Of a stretch of 64,000 bases of DNA, positions 24,842 to 33,955 are shown piece by piece; the first letter of the stretch is position 1, and each line of letters opens with the position of its first letter. The position numbers and the translations under genes are program-made. Source of the DNA: Bacteroidota bacterium (lineage in GTDB: Bacteria; Bacteroidota; Bacteroidia; Flavobacteriales; Flavobacteriaceae). Under the pieces are notes generated by a model. That model was not told the DNA's origin and did not search any database. It saw only the letters and a list, made by a program, of their open reading frames with translations. The stretch covers positions 1 through 64,000 of the forward strand of contig CANFJB010000009.1 of NCBI GenBank assembly GCA_947447375.1, read 5' to 3'.

Positions 24842-26308
24842 TCATTTATTTTTCATTGGAATATTCTCTAATATTTCTAATACAAATTTCCAGAATTTCT
24901 GAGCCGATTTAATACTTGCTCTTTCATCTGGTGAGTGAGCTCCATGTATTGTTGGTCCAAATGAAATCATGTCCATATCAGGATAATTAGTTCCCAAGAT
25001 TCCACATTCTAAACCTGCGTGACAAGCTACCACTTTTGGTTTTTCGTTGTTTTGTTTTTCATATATTGAAACTAAAACATCAAGAATTTCCGAATTTACA
25101 TTTGGAGTCCATCCTGGATAAGAACCAGATAAAGTTACTTCGCAACCACACAATTCAAATACTGAACGTAAGGAATTCGCTAAATCAAACTTTGAAGTTT
25201 CAACAGAAGAACGGGTTAAACAGCCAATTGTAATTTCACCTTCTTTAATGATTACTCGAGCCACATTATTTGAAGTTTCAACCAAATCTTCCATATCAGC
25301 GCTCATTCTATAGACTCCATTATGAGCTGCATAAATCGAACGAATGATACCTTCTTGAACTCCTAAATCCATTACTTTACTCGGTAATTCCGATTTTGTA
25401 ATTTCAATAACTAAGTTTGGTTCAGTAGTTTTATATTCATTTTTAATGTCATTGATAATTTCTTGCATATCAAAAACGTAAGCCTCATCATACATTTGAG
25501 CAACAATAATTTTTGCAACGCTTTCTCTAGGAATCGCGTTTCTCAAACTTCCACCATTTATTTCAGCAATTTGAAGTCCAAAATTCTCAAAACCATCAAA
25601 CAATAAACGGTTCATGATTTTATTGGCGTTCCCTAATCCTTTGTGAATATCCATTCCAGAGTGACCGCCATTAAGCCCTTTCACCGTAATAGTATATCCA
25701 ACTGATCCTTCAGGGGTTTCTTCTTCGTTGTATTTTCTAGTCGCAGTAACATCAATTCCTCCAGCACATCCTATATCAATTTCATCGTCTTCTTCCGTGT
25801 CCATATTCAACAGGATTTCACCATTTAAAACACCGCCTTTTAGGTTCAAAGCGCCTGTCATTCCTGTTTCTTCATCAATTGTAAATAAGGCTTCAATTGC
25901 TGGATGTTTTATTGTGGTACTTTCTAAAACAGCCATGATCATCGCAACACCCAATCCATTATCCGCACCTAATGTTGTTCCTCGAGCTCGTACCCAATCG
26001 CCATCAACATACATGTCTATTCCTTGTGTATCAAAGTCAAATACAGTATCAGAATTTTTTTGGTGAACCATATCTAAATGACCTTGAAGAACTACCCCTT
26101 TTCTATTTTCCATTCCTGGAGTAGCTGGTTTTCTGATGATTACATTTCGAATTTCATCTTCAAAAGTTTCTAAACCTAAATTATTTCCGAAATTTTTTAT
26201 GAATTCAATTACACGTTCTTCTTTTTTTGAAGGTCTTGGAACTGCATTTAAATCGGCAAATTTATTCCAAAGTGCTTTCGGTTCTAGATTTCTAATTTCT
26301 TGACTCAT
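24842..26308 (-). CDS. pepD: Aminoacyl-histidine dipeptidase (PepD, M20 family)
   Basis: A 488-residue cytosolic zinc dipeptidase that hydrolyses Xaa-His and other dipeptides. Metal-binding motifs are visible: VLQGHLDMVHQ near residue 75, RGTTLGADNGLG (metal Asp) near 115, FTIDEETGMTGA (catalytic and metal Glu) near 145, and the C-terminal GPTIHGAHSPDER. The dimerisation insert and NAIPRESVA segment are typical of PepD rather than other M20 enzymes. Length matches E. coli PepD. A minus-strand TAACTTTG box lies 33 bases upstream. Confidence 0.93.
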   Translation of the reverse strand: MSQEIRNLEPKALWNKFADLNAVPRPSKKEERVIEFIKNFGNNLGLETFEDEIRNVIIRKPATPGMENRKGVVLQGHLDMVHQKNSDTVFDFDTQGIDMYVDGDWVRARGTTLGADNGLGVAMIMAVLESTTIKHPAIEALFTIDEETGMTGALNLKGGVLNGEILLNMDTEEDDEIDIGCAGGIDVTATRKYNEEETPEGSVGYTITVKGLNGGHSGMDIHKGLGNANKIMNRLLFDGFENFGLQIAEINGGSLRNAIPRESVAKIIVAQMYDEAYVFDMQEIINDIKNEYKTTEPNLVIEITKSELPSKVMDLGVQEGIIRSIYAAHNGVYRMSADMEDLVETSNNVARVIIKEGEITIGCLTRSSVETSKFDLANSLRSVFELCGCEVTLSGSYPGWTPNVNSEILDVLVSIYEKQNNEKPKVVACHAGLECGILGTNYPDMDMISFGPTIHGAHSPDERASIKSAQKFWKFVLEILENIPMKNK

Positions 26309-26340
26309 CGCTATATTTTTAGTTTCTTAGTTTTATTTTC

Positions 26341-26348
26341 CAAAGTTA
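26341..26348 (-). promoter_or_regulatory. Candidate -7 box for pepD
   Basis: Reads TAACTTTG on the minus strand, matching TAnnTTTG, about 33 bases before the pepD start. Confidence 0.45.
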
Positions 26349-26440
26349 CAAAGACGAAAGATAGTTTTATAATAAAAAACAATAATTTTAAAATTAATAA
26401 TTCAACAAAATTTGTTACTTTAACATTCTATTTTCAAGTC

Positions 26441-27502
26441 ATGCAGAAAAAATATTATCTTCCTTTAGGGTTACTAATTCAAATTGTATTTGTGCAATTT
26501 ATTTCCTTTTTTCCTGAATTAATCGAAGGTTTTTATAGCAACGGATTCTATACCTATATTTCAAATTTTTCAAGGATAATTGTTGGGTTTCTGCCTTTTT
26601 CTGTTGGAGATTTATGTTATTTAATAGCAGTTTTATTATTAATAATTGGTTATTTTAAAAATCGAAAAACAATCAAATTATCATGGAAAGACAGAATGCT
26701 TAAAATGTTAAGCTACTTTTCTATATTTTATTTCTTTTTTAATATTCTATGGGGTTTGAATTATTATCGAGTTCCTTTATTTGAAAAACTAAAAATCGAA
26801 AAAGAGTATTCCAATGACGATTTATTAAAATTCACCCAAAAATTAATTGCGAAAACCAATACTATTCATTCTCAAATTACCAAAAATGATACTTTAAAAG
26901 TTGTTTTTCCCTATTCTCAGGAGCAAGTTTTTGAAATGAATTTAAAGGGCTACCATTCGCTTTCAAAACAAATTCCTTCATTTAATTACAGTTATCCAAG
27001 TATAAAAAAATCACTTTTTAGTTTACCCTTAAGTTATATGGGTTTTAGTGGCTATTTGAATCCTTTTACAAATGAAGTTCAGGTTAACAATAAAATTCCA
27101 ATGTATAATTTTCCTACAACCGTAACTCATGAAATGGCGCACCAATTGGGTTATGCTTCCGAAAGTGAAGCGAATTTCATCGGCTTTTTAGCTTCAATTA
27201 ATAATGAAAATAGTTATTTCCAATATTCAGGTTACAGCCATGCTTTACATTATTGTCTTAGTAATTGGAGATTTAGAGATGAAATTCAATTTAAAAAACT
27301 ACTAAAAACTGTTCATCCAGGAATTATAAAAAACTATAAAGAAAGTGAAGATTTTTGGAACAATTACGAATCATTTGTGGAAAGAGGATTTCATCTATTT
27401 TACGATCGATTTCTTAAAATGAACCAACAAAAAGACGGAATTGATGGCTACAGTAGATTTGTAGATTTATTGGTAAACTATTATAAAAACAAGAATTTAT
27501 AG
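26441..27502 (+). CDS. DUF3810 membrane protein with HExxH metallopeptidase motif
   Basis: A 353-residue protein with three N-terminal hydrophobic helices (about residues 5-110) and a soluble domain. That domain holds THEMAHQLGYASESEANFIG: His230, Glu231 and His234 form HExxH and Glu243 is a candidate third zinc ligand, as in gluzincins. The family is DUF3810, usually annotated only as a domain of unknown function. ATG 26441 is used because it precedes the first membrane helix; the frame reaches back to 26300 across the divergent promoter region. Convergent with the acyltransferase gene. Protease activity is inferred from the motif. Confidence 0.8.
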   Translation: MQKKYYLPLGLLIQIVFVQFISFFPELIEGFYSNGFYTYISNFSRIIVGFLPFSVGDLCYLIAVLLLIIGYFKNRKTIKLSWKDRMLKMLSYFSIFYFFFNILWGLNYYRVPLFEKLKIEKEYSNDDLLKFTQKLIAKTNTIHSQITKNDTLKVVFPYSQEQVFEMNLKGYHSLSKQIPSFNYSYPSIKKSLFSLPLSYMGFSGYLNPFTNEVQVNNKIPMYNFPTTVTHEMAHQLGYASESEANFIGFLASINNENSYFQYSGYSHALHYCLSNWRFRDEIQFKKLLKTVHPGIIKNYKESEDFWNNYESFVERGFHLFYDRFLKMNQQKDGIDGYSRFVDLLVNYYKNKNL

Positions 27503-27518
27503 GCTTTAAGCCAATATA

Positions 27519-28292
27519 TTAATTCTCAATTTCTTCAGCTGGAACTACTTTTAAAAACGAAGGATGTTGCTCTATCGCAAATTCTACTTTTTCAACAATT
27601 TGATCAATCGTGTCGTTGTCATAATCTATTTCCAATGGTTTTTTTATAACAAATGATTGTTGGATTCCTTTCTTTTTTAGTAATAATCCTTTCTTATCAA
27701 AGGAGCGTCTAAAACCATCAATTACAATTGGAACAACAATTGGTCGGTGTTGTTTTATGATGTGAGCTGTACCTTTTCGTACTGGTTTGAACGATTTTGT
27801 GGTTCCCTGAGGGAAAGTAATAACCCATCCATCTTCCAATGCTATTCTAATGTTTTCAGTGTCATTCGGATTAATGTCTCGTTTTTCGGTTACGTCTTTT
27901 CCTTTAGAACGCCAAGTTCTTTCAACTGTAATTGCTCCTGCATAAGCCAAAATTTTCGGTAATAATCCGGCATGCATGGTTTCTTTTGCCGCTACATAAT
28001 AGATATTTAGTTTGGGATTCCACAAGTACCCTACATTCTTAATAGAATTGTCACGACCTGATAAACTGGCGTTAAATACATGAAACATTGCAACCACATC
28101 AGCAAAATAAGTTTGATGATTGGATATAAACAACACATTAGTTTCCGGTAAAGTTTTGATTATTTCTGATCCCTCAATTTGTAAATGGTTGAATCCACGG
28201 TATCTTTTATGAGTGATACCACCGAAAATTCGAATTAACCATTTTTTAATAAATAGTATATGTCCAAAAGGGTTTCTTTTAAATAAAACCAT
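27519..28292 (-). CDS. 1-acyl-sn-glycerol-3-phosphate acyltransferase-like protein (PlsC superfamily)
   Basis: A 257-residue membrane-associated acyltransferase. Motif I reads NHQTYFAD, with five residues between His and Asp rather than the usual four, and motif III reads FPQGTT instead of FPEGTR. ERTWRS and VVPIVIDGF match motifs II and IV. It probably acylates a glycerolipid or a related lipid in membrane synthesis; the altered motifs leave the acceptor open. It lies 34 bases downstream of the Nudix gene on the same strand, so the two are likely co-transcribed. Confidence 0.82.
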   Translation of the reverse strand: MVLFKRNPFGHILFIKKWLIRIFGGITHKRYRGFNHLQIEGSEIIKTLPETNVLFISNHQTYFADVVAMFHVFNASLSGRDNSIKNVGYLWNPKLNIYYVAAKETMHAGLLPKILAYAGAITVERTWRSKGKDVTEKRDINPNDTENIRIALEDGWVITFPQGTTKSFKPVRKGTAHIIKQHRPIVVPIVIDGFRRSFDKKGLLLKKKGIQQSFVIKKPLEIDYDNDTIDQIVEKVEFAIEQHPSFLKVVPAEEIEN

Positions 28293-28326
28293 ATTTTATT
28301 ATCAATTAGGGAGGCTAATTTACAAA

Positions 28327-28971
28327 TTAATTTTTAAATGAACTTTTTAGCACTTCTTTCAATTCGCTCATCATCATTGCGGTAGCTCCCCAAACATAAT
28401 GTTCGTTAATTTTAAATGTAGGAACCTCTATATTATTTCCATAGGAGGTGTCCATAATTTTATTTACAATTGTTTTGTCATTCATAAAATCGAGTAACGG
28501 AAATTCAATTATTCCTGCAACTTCTTCTTCCTGCTCAATAAATTCTAATTCAGCATGACTAATTCCTAAAAAAGGCGCAACATTAAAATTGCTGGGCGGG
28601 ATGAAAACCGCTGTAAATGTTTTAATTACTTCAATTTTATCGGGATGAATTCCAATTTCTTCGTGTGTTTCTCTTAAAGCGGTATGAATTAAAGATTCAT
28701 CTTCTATTTCGACTTTTCCACCCGGAAAACCTATTTGAGCTGAGTGAACACCGGGATAGGTATTTCTAACAATTAAAGCCAAATGGGATTTTTTATTTTT
28801 GGGATATATCAACATCATTACAGCTGCTTTTCTAAGATTATTCGAAGGAATATTGATTTTTTCGACTTCTAAAATACGTTCAAAAGGCACCATTTTTAAG
28901 TGCGCCTCTTCAGCAAGAAGTTTTTCTTGCTTTATTTTTGGAACATATTTTAAAAAATCTGAAAAATCCAT
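28327..28971 (-). CDS. CoA pyrophosphatase, Nudix family (NudL-like)
   Basis: A 214-residue Nudix hydrolase. The Nudix box is GGKVEIEDESLIHTALRETH followed by EEIGI, preceded by the CoA-subfamily signature (LIVRNTYPGVHSAQIGFPGG). Such enzymes cleave CoA and its derivatives to 4'-phosphopantetheine and 3',5'-ADP, a fitting partner for the co-oriented acyltransferase gene downstream. Located in the cytoplasm. Start at 28971 matches the expected N-terminus. Confidence 0.88.
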   Translation of the reverse strand: MDFSDFLKYVPKIKQEKLLAEEAHLKMVPFERILEVEKINIPSNNLRKAAVMMLIYPKNKKSHLALIVRNTYPGVHSAQIGFPGGKVEIEDESLIHTALRETHEEIGIHPDKIEVIKTFTAVFIPPSNFNVAPFLGISHAELEFIEQEEEVAGIIEFPLLDFMNDKTIVNKIMDTSYGNNIEVPTFKINEHYVWGATAMMMSELKEVLKSSFKN

Positions 28972-29074
28972 ATTGATGTTCTATTTTTGCAGCTAATTAG
29001 TTATAAATGTAGATTATTAAATCGAATTTTACAACTATTTGAAAATCAACACATCAATAAATCATTTGTAGTAA

Positions 29075-29509
29075 ATGTATAGTAAAGAAGAAAATCAACG
29101 ATTAAAAAGAGAATTTTGGGTTTCATTTGCAAATAAATATCCTAGGAAATGGTTGTTGTACAATACCAAGATTAAAGATTTTTCTTTTAAATTTTACGTT
29201 GAAAACACTAAAGCACAAGTACAAATAGATATTGAAAGCCGCAATGATATCAAGAGAATTCAATATTTTGAGAAACTAGAATCACTAAAAAGTATTTTAG
29301 AAGAGGAGTTTATTTCGGATCTAGTATTCGAGAAAAATTTTAGTTTAGAAAACGGTAAAGTAATCAGTAGAATTTGGGTCGAAAAATTGAATGTTAGCGT
29401 AAGCAATCCTAAAGATTGGGATGAAATATTTGATTTCTTTTTTGAAAAAATGAATGCTTTGGAATTGTTTTACCTCGAATACGATGAATATATAAAAGAC
29501 ATTGAATAA
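29075..29509 (+). CDS. DUF4268 domain protein
   Basis: A 144-residue soluble protein with the DUF4268 pattern: REFWVSFANKY near the start, WLLYNTKIKDFSFKFYVEN, and an acidic C-terminus. The domain is also found attached to restriction-type and DUF91-like nucleases, from recalled knowledge, but here it stands alone. Function unknown. It is divergent from the Nudix gene and convergent with carB, with a shared terminator between. Confidence 0.75.
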   Translation: MYSKEENQRLKREFWVSFANKYPRKWLLYNTKIKDFSFKFYVENTKAQVQIDIESRNDIKRIQYFEKLESLKSILEEEFISDLVFEKNFSLENGKVISRIWVEKLNVSVSNPKDWDEIFDFFFEKMNALELFYLEYDEYIKDIE

Positions 29510-29541
29510 AAAAAAGCCCCAAATCAGGGGCTTTTTTTATT
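29506..29541. terminator. Bidirectional Rho-independent terminator
   Basis: AAAAAGCCCC (29511-29520) pairs with GGGGCTTTTT (29527-29536) around the loop AAATCA. It serves the DUF4268 gene and the convergent carB, overlapping the carB stop. Confidence 0.88.
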
Positions 29542-32389
29542 TACTTAAATACATTTTTCTTCTGGAATACAACTCATAGAATTGATCATCTTTTAAATCA
29601 TCTATGAATAATATACTCTCACCCGTCGATTTCATTTCTGGTCCTAGCGCCTTATTTACGCCATGGAATTTGCTGAATGAGAATACAGGTTGCTTAATTG
29701 CATATCCTTTTAACTGCGGATTGAATTTAAAATCGGTTACTTTATTATGACCTAACATTACTTTAGTAGCATAATTTACATAAGGTTCACCATAAGCTTT
29801 TGCAATAAATGGTACAGTTCTCGAAGCTCTAGGATTGGCCTCAATAATGTAAACGGTATCGTCTTTTATGGCAAATTGTATGTTTATTAAACCAACCGTT
29901 CTCAGCGCCAAAGCAATCTTTTTTGTATGGTCTTTAATTTGTTGCATTACAAATTCACCAAGATTAAAAGGAGGCAAAGTGGCATTACTATCTCCTGAAT
30001 GCACTCCGCAAGGCTCAATATGTTCCATTATTCCAATGATATATACATTTTCACCATCACAAATTGCATCTGCTTCAGCTTCAATTGCACCGTCTAAATA
30101 ATGGTCTAAAAGCAGTTTATTTCCTGGAATAGATTTTAATAAATCGATTACATGTTCCTCTAATTCTTGTTTATTGATTACAATTTTCATCCCTTGGCCA
30201 CCCAATACATAGGATGGTCTAACCAAAAGTGGGAAATCTAATACATCAGCCAATTGTGACGCTTCATCAGCAGTTTCTGCAATTCCGAATTGTGGGAAAG
30301 GAATTTGTAATTGAGTTAATAGTTCAGAAAAGCGACCTCTATCTTCAGCTAAATCTAAGGCGTCGAAACTTGTTCCAATAATTTTTATTCCATGTTTAGA
30401 TAGTTTTTCAGCCAATTTCAGTGCGGTTTGTCCACCTAATTGAACAATAACACCTTCTGGTTTTTCGTGTCGGATGATGTCATAAATATGTTCCCAGAAT
30501 ACTGGCTCAAAATACAATTTATCGGCTGTATCAAAATCGGTTGAAACCGTTTCTGGATTACAATTGATCATTATCGTCTCATAGCCACATTCTGCAGCAG
30601 CTAAAACTCCGTGAACACAAGAGTAATCAAATTCAATTCCTTGCCCAATTCTATTTGGCCCAGAGCCTAAAACTACTATTTTTTTCTTATCAGTTACAAC
30701 ACTTTCGTTGTCAACATATTTTGTTCCATTGGCAGTCTCAATTTCTGCTTCAAAAGTAGAGTAGTAGTAAGGTGTTTTAGCTTTAAATTCCGCAGCACAA
30801 GTATCCACCAATTTGTAAACTCTTTTTACATTTTTCTCTTCACGCAACTTGTAAACCTGACTTTCTAAACAGCCCATCATGTGAGCAATTTGGCGGTCTG
30901 CGAAACCTTTTTGTTTGGCTTCTAATAATAATTCTTTTGGTAAAGTATCTACTGTAAAGTTGGAAATTTCTTTTTGCAAAGTAAATAACTCTTCATATTG
31001 TTTCAAAAACCACATGTCAATTTTTGTAATTTCATGAATTCTGCTCAACGGAATTCCCATTGCAATAGCATCGTAAATTACAAATACACGATCCCAACTC
31101 GCAAAAGTTAGTTTCTCTATAATTTGTTCGTAGTTTTTATATCCTTTTCCATCGGCGCCAAGCCCATTTCTTTTAATTTCTAATGATTGTGTAGCTTTAT
31201 GTAATGCTTCTTGGAAGGAACGTCCAATTCCCATTACTTCTCCCACAGATTTCATTTGTAGACCTAAAGTTCTGTCGGCACCTTCAAATTTGTCGAAATT
31301 CCAACGTGGTATTTTTACAATTACATAATCTAATGTTGGTTCGAATAATGCAGATGTAGATTTTGTAATTTGATTTTGTAATTCATCTAAATTGTATCCT
31401 AAAGCCAATTTCGAAGCGATTTTCGCGATTGGATAACCTGTTGCTTTAGAAGCTAATGCAGAAGATCTTGACACACGAGGGTTTATTTCAATAGCAACAA
31501 TATCTTCTTTTTCATCAGGAGAAACCGCAAATTGTACGTTACATCCTCCAGCAAAATTACCAATACTTCTCATCATCAAAATGGCCATATCTCGCATTTT
31601 TTGGAAAGTAGTATCCGATAAAGTCATCGCAGGAGCAACCGTAATACTATCGCCAGTATGAATTCCCATTGGATCCATATTTTCGATAGAACAGATAATT
31701 ACAACATTGTCATTTTTATCACGTAAAAGTTCTAATTCGTATTCTTTCCAACCAATTAATGCCTTGTCAATTAAAACTTCGTGAATTGGTGAAGCTTCCA
31801 AACCTCGTGTCAATAATTCATCAAATTCTTCTTTATGGTGAACAAATGCAGCACCTGTTCCACCCAAGGTAAATGAAGGTCTGATTACCAATGGAAATCC
31901 GAATTCCTGAGCTATTTCTTTACCTTTTAAGAAAGAAGTTGCTGTTTTTGCAGGTGCGGTAGGAACTCCAATTTTAGCTAATAATTGTTTGAATTGCTCA
32001 CGATCTTCAGTAATATTGATTGCATTAATATCTACACCTATTAATTGCACCCCAAAATCTTTCCAAATCCCTTTTTCATCTGCTTCCAAACATAAATTCA
32101 AAGCCGTTTGTCCACCCATTGTTGGTAATACAGCATCAATTTGTGGATGTTCTTTTAGAATTTCAATGATCGATTTTGTAGTTAATGGTTTTAAATAAAT
32201 ATGATCGGCCATTGAAGGGTCGGTCATAATAGTTGCTGGATTTGAATTGATCAAAATTACTTCTATTCCTTCTTCACGAATGGAACGAGCAGATTGTGAT
32301 CCTGCATAATCAAATTCACAGGCTTGCCCAATAACAATAGGTCCTGAGCCTATAATTAAAATCGATTTTATTGAATTGTCTTTTGGCAT
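29537..32389 (-). CDS. carB: Carbamoyl-phosphate synthase large subunit lacking the allosteric domain
   Basis: A 950-residue large subunit that makes carbamoyl phosphate for pyrimidines and arginine from ammonia, bicarbonate and two ATP. The two homologous ATP-grasp halves are complete: GSGPIVIGQACEFDYAG begins the first and GSGPNRIGQGIEFDY the second (about residue 575). IEINPRVSRSSALASKATG and IEANPRASRTVPFIAKAYG are the metal/ATP-binding loops. The protein ends about 26 residues after STGES, so the C-terminal roughly 120-residue MGS-like domain that binds UMP, IMP and ornithine in E. coli (1073 residues) is absent. carA is not in the window. Confidence 0.95.
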   Translation of the reverse strand: MPKDNSIKSILIIGSGPIVIGQACEFDYAGSQSARSIREEGIEVILINSNPATIMTDPSMADHIYLKPLTTKSIIEILKEHPQIDAVLPTMGGQTALNLCLEADEKGIWKDFGVQLIGVDINAINITEDREQFKQLLAKIGVPTAPAKTATSFLKGKEIAQEFGFPLVIRPSFTLGGTGAAFVHHKEEFDELLTRGLEASPIHEVLIDKALIGWKEYELELLRDKNDNVVIICSIENMDPMGIHTGDSITVAPAMTLSDTTFQKMRDMAILMMRSIGNFAGGCNVQFAVSPDEKEDIVAIEINPRVSRSSALASKATGYPIAKIASKLALGYNLDELQNQITKSTSALFEPTLDYVIVKIPRWNFDKFEGADRTLGLQMKSVGEVMGIGRSFQEALHKATQSLEIKRNGLGADGKGYKNYEQIIEKLTFASWDRVFVIYDAIAMGIPLSRIHEITKIDMWFLKQYEELFTLQKEISNFTVDTLPKELLLEAKQKGFADRQIAHMMGCLESQVYKLREEKNVKRVYKLVDTCAAEFKAKTPYYYSTFEAEIETANGTKYVDNESVVTDKKKIVVLGSGPNRIGQGIEFDYSCVHGVLAAAECGYETIMINCNPETVSTDFDTADKLYFEPVFWEHIYDIIRHEKPEGVIVQLGGQTALKLAEKLSKHGIKIIGTSFDALDLAEDRGRFSELLTQLQIPFPQFGIAETADEASQLADVLDFPLLVRPSYVLGGQGMKIVINKQELEEHVIDLLKSIPGNKLLLDHYLDGAIEAEADAICDGENVYIIGIMEHIEPCGVHSGDSNATLPPFNLGEFVMQQIKDHTKKIALALRTVGLINIQFAIKDDTVYIIEANPRASRTVPFIAKAYGEPYVNYATKVMLGHNKVTDFKFNPQLKGYAIKQPVFSFSKFHGVNKALGPEMKSTGESILFIDDLKDDQFYELYSRRKMYLSK

Positions 32390-32454
32390 TTGTAGGGGTG
32401 TGTTGTGTAGTTAGTTTTATTTTATTTAACCTTAATTTATTTTATTAGTTTAAA

Positions 32455-32493
32455 GATATAAAAAAAGGCGATACTAATAACAGTAACGCCTTT
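32455..32493 (-). terminator. Rho-independent terminator of rpmH
   Basis: GGCG-A-TACT and AGTA-A-CGCC (about 32467-32490) form an interrupted stem around a six-base loop. On the minus strand it is followed by a T run. It sits just downstream of rpmH. Confidence 0.75.
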
Positions 32494-32512
32494 ATGTATG
32501 TTTAAATAAACA

Positions 32513-32674
32513 TTATTTTTTGTGTCTTGGTTCAGATGAAACAGTCAACTTATGTCTCCCTTTAGCTCTTCTACGAGCAAGGACTTTTCTTCCATTAGCA
32601 GAAGCCATTCTGTCCATAAATCCGTGCTTATTTCTTCTCTTTCTTTTCGATGGTTGAAACGTTCTTTTGCTCAT
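32513..32674 (-). CDS. rpmH: 50S ribosomal protein L34
   Basis: A 53-residue, strongly basic ribosomal protein. The N-terminus [19 protein letters not shown] and the segment [18 protein letters not shown] are diagnostic of L34; the tail [13 protein letters not shown] is the Bacteroidota form. It is a structural part of the large ribosomal subunit. It has its own promoter (TATATTTG with a -33-like CTTG) and its own terminator. Confidence 0.97.
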
Positions 32675-32746
32675 TGTTTGTTATCTTTAAATCTTGTATT
32701 AAAATATCTTGATTGGTTTTTTAATATCTATTTCTAAAACCGAGTG

Positions 32747-32777
32747 CAAATATACAAAGAGTTTTATTCTTTGCAAG
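32747..32777 (-). promoter_or_regulatory. rpmH promoter
   Basis: On the minus strand the -7 box is TATATTTG (32747-32754) and a -33-like CTTG lies at 32774-32777, 19 bases away. This fits the TTTG-N19-TAnnTTTG architecture of Bacteroidota. Confidence 0.65.
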
Positions 32778-32810
32778 TAGTTTTGTAAAAATATTTTAAA
32801 TTCCTTTTAC

Positions 32811-32818
32811 TATCTTTG
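32811..32818 (+). promoter_or_regulatory. -7 box for the TPR-like membrane protein gene
   Basis: TATCTTTG matches TAnnTTTG and ends 22 bases before the start codon. A TTTG at 32782-32785 is somewhat too far upstream for an ideal -33. Confidence 0.5.
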
Positions 32819-32840
32819 CAAAAACAATTAATCATTTATT

Positions 32841-33356
32841 ATGTTTCATAAAAACATCAAACTAATTTTAGCGACTCTTATAATAGGTTTAGGTATTTGG
32901 AGTTTTATTGACGGAGAAATCGGAAATGGTATTTTCTATATATTTTTATCGTTATTTCCAATCTTTTTATATTTCAAAAATGAATTTATTCTATTAGCGT
33001 TTTTGAGGTTAAGAAAGCAAGATTTTCCTGGAGCTCAAAAATGGTTGGCTCATATTAAAAGCCCTGAAACTGCATTGGTTCGCAAGCAACAAGGATATTA
33101 TAATTACCTTCACGGAATTATGCTTTCGCAAACTAATTTAATTCAAGCTGAAAAATATTTTAAGAAAGCAATCGAATTTGGCTTGTCTATGGATATGGAT
33201 TTAGCTGTTGCAAAATTAAATTTGGCTGGAGTTGCAATGTCAAGAAGAAGAAAATTAGAAGCTACTAATTTATTAAATGAAGCTAAGAAATTAGACAAAC
33301 AAAACATGCTTAAAGATCAAATTTCAATGATGAAAGAGCAAATGAAGAAAATGTAA
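32841..33356 (+). CDS. Small membrane protein with TPR-like C-terminus
   Basis: A 171-residue protein. Two hydrophobic helices at about residues 8-50 are followed by a soluble helical part with TPR-like spacing (GIMLSQTNLIQAEKYFKKAIEFG near 95; LAVAKLNLAGVAMSRRRKLEA near 125). The C-terminus is a charged helix (ISMMKEQMKKM). Likely an inner-membrane scaffold; function unknown. It is divergent from rpmH and shares a terminator with the PepSY gene. Confidence 0.7.
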   Translation: MFHKNIKLILATLIIGLGIWSFIDGEIGNGIFYIFLSLFPIFLYFKNEFILLAFLRLRKQDFPGAQKWLAHIKSPETALVRKQQGYYNYLHGIMLSQTNLIQAEKYFKKAIEFGLSMDMDLAVAKLNLAGVAMSRRRKLEATNLLNEAKKLDKQNMLKDQISMMKEQMKKM

Positions 33357-33373
33357 TTAGTTAAATTACAAAT

Positions 33374-33407
33374 AAAAAAAGGCTGTCCATTTCGACAGCC
33401 TTTTTTT
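33374..33407. terminator. Bidirectional Rho-independent terminator
   Basis: GGCTGTC (33381-33387) pairs with GACAGCC (33394-33400), flanked by seven A and seven T residues, between two convergent genes. Confidence 0.9.
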
Positions 33408-33954
33408 AATTCAATAAAATTAAAATCAATAAAGGGAAAATTAATCCTGCAATAGCCAGTTTCCAACCTCTTCTTTTAAAAGAGAATTTTCCTGATGGAA
33501 TCATGATCATTCCCGTCATAGCAATAGTTATTAAAGAAATACCAAAAATATCTCCATAATAAATCCACCAATTTGAAGTGTTTTTATGCAATTTCATCAT
33601 CTGACTGATTATTGGGGTTTTAATGAAAGATACAATTTCTCCTTTTCCTGATTGCAGATCAATTTCAACATCATTTTTTTCAAATGATATTTTTAATTTT
33701 CCATCATCCACTTTATGCCTTCTGATTTTATCTTCAATTCCTATAGTTTTTCCCAAACTATCTGCATATTCTTCTGTGACATCTGCATTTGCCGGAATTT
33801 GTACATTAACAAACTTTGTTTCAACAGTATATTTATCGGCGTGCCAACTGTCTCTGTGATTCATTAATATTCCTGAAGTAGCAAAGGAAATGATTAAGCC
33901 AACATAAAAATAGCCTAAATCACGGTGTAAATTTCTGAAGTTAATTTTTTTCAT
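33406..33954 (-). CDS. PepSY-associated inner membrane protein
   Basis: A 182-residue protein with an N-terminal helix (RNLHRDLGYFYVGLIISFATSG, here split at residue 17), a periplasmic PepSY-like segment (about 35-125) and two C-terminal helices. The HRDLGY and LHKNTSNWW motifs, with His residues at helix ends, are typical of PepSY TM proteins beside TonB receptors, some of which act as haem-linked ferric-siderophore reductases. It starts one base after the receptor stop codon. Reductase function is inferred from context. Confidence 0.82.
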   Translation of the reverse strand: MKKINFRNLHRDLGYFYVGLIISFATSGILMNHRDSWHADKYTVETKFVNVQIPANADVTEEYADSLGKTIGIEDKIRRHKVDDGKLKISFEKNDVEIDLQSGKGEIVSFIKTPIISQMMKLHKNTSNWWIYYGDIFGISLITIAMTGMIMIPSGKFSFKRRGWKLAIAGLIFPLLILILLN

Positions 33955-33955
33955 A

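Noticed and set aside
26300..26440. Extended N-terminus of the DUF3810 protein
   Set aside because: The extension crosses the divergent pepD promoter and overlaps the pepD start; the first membrane helix begins just after ATG 26441.
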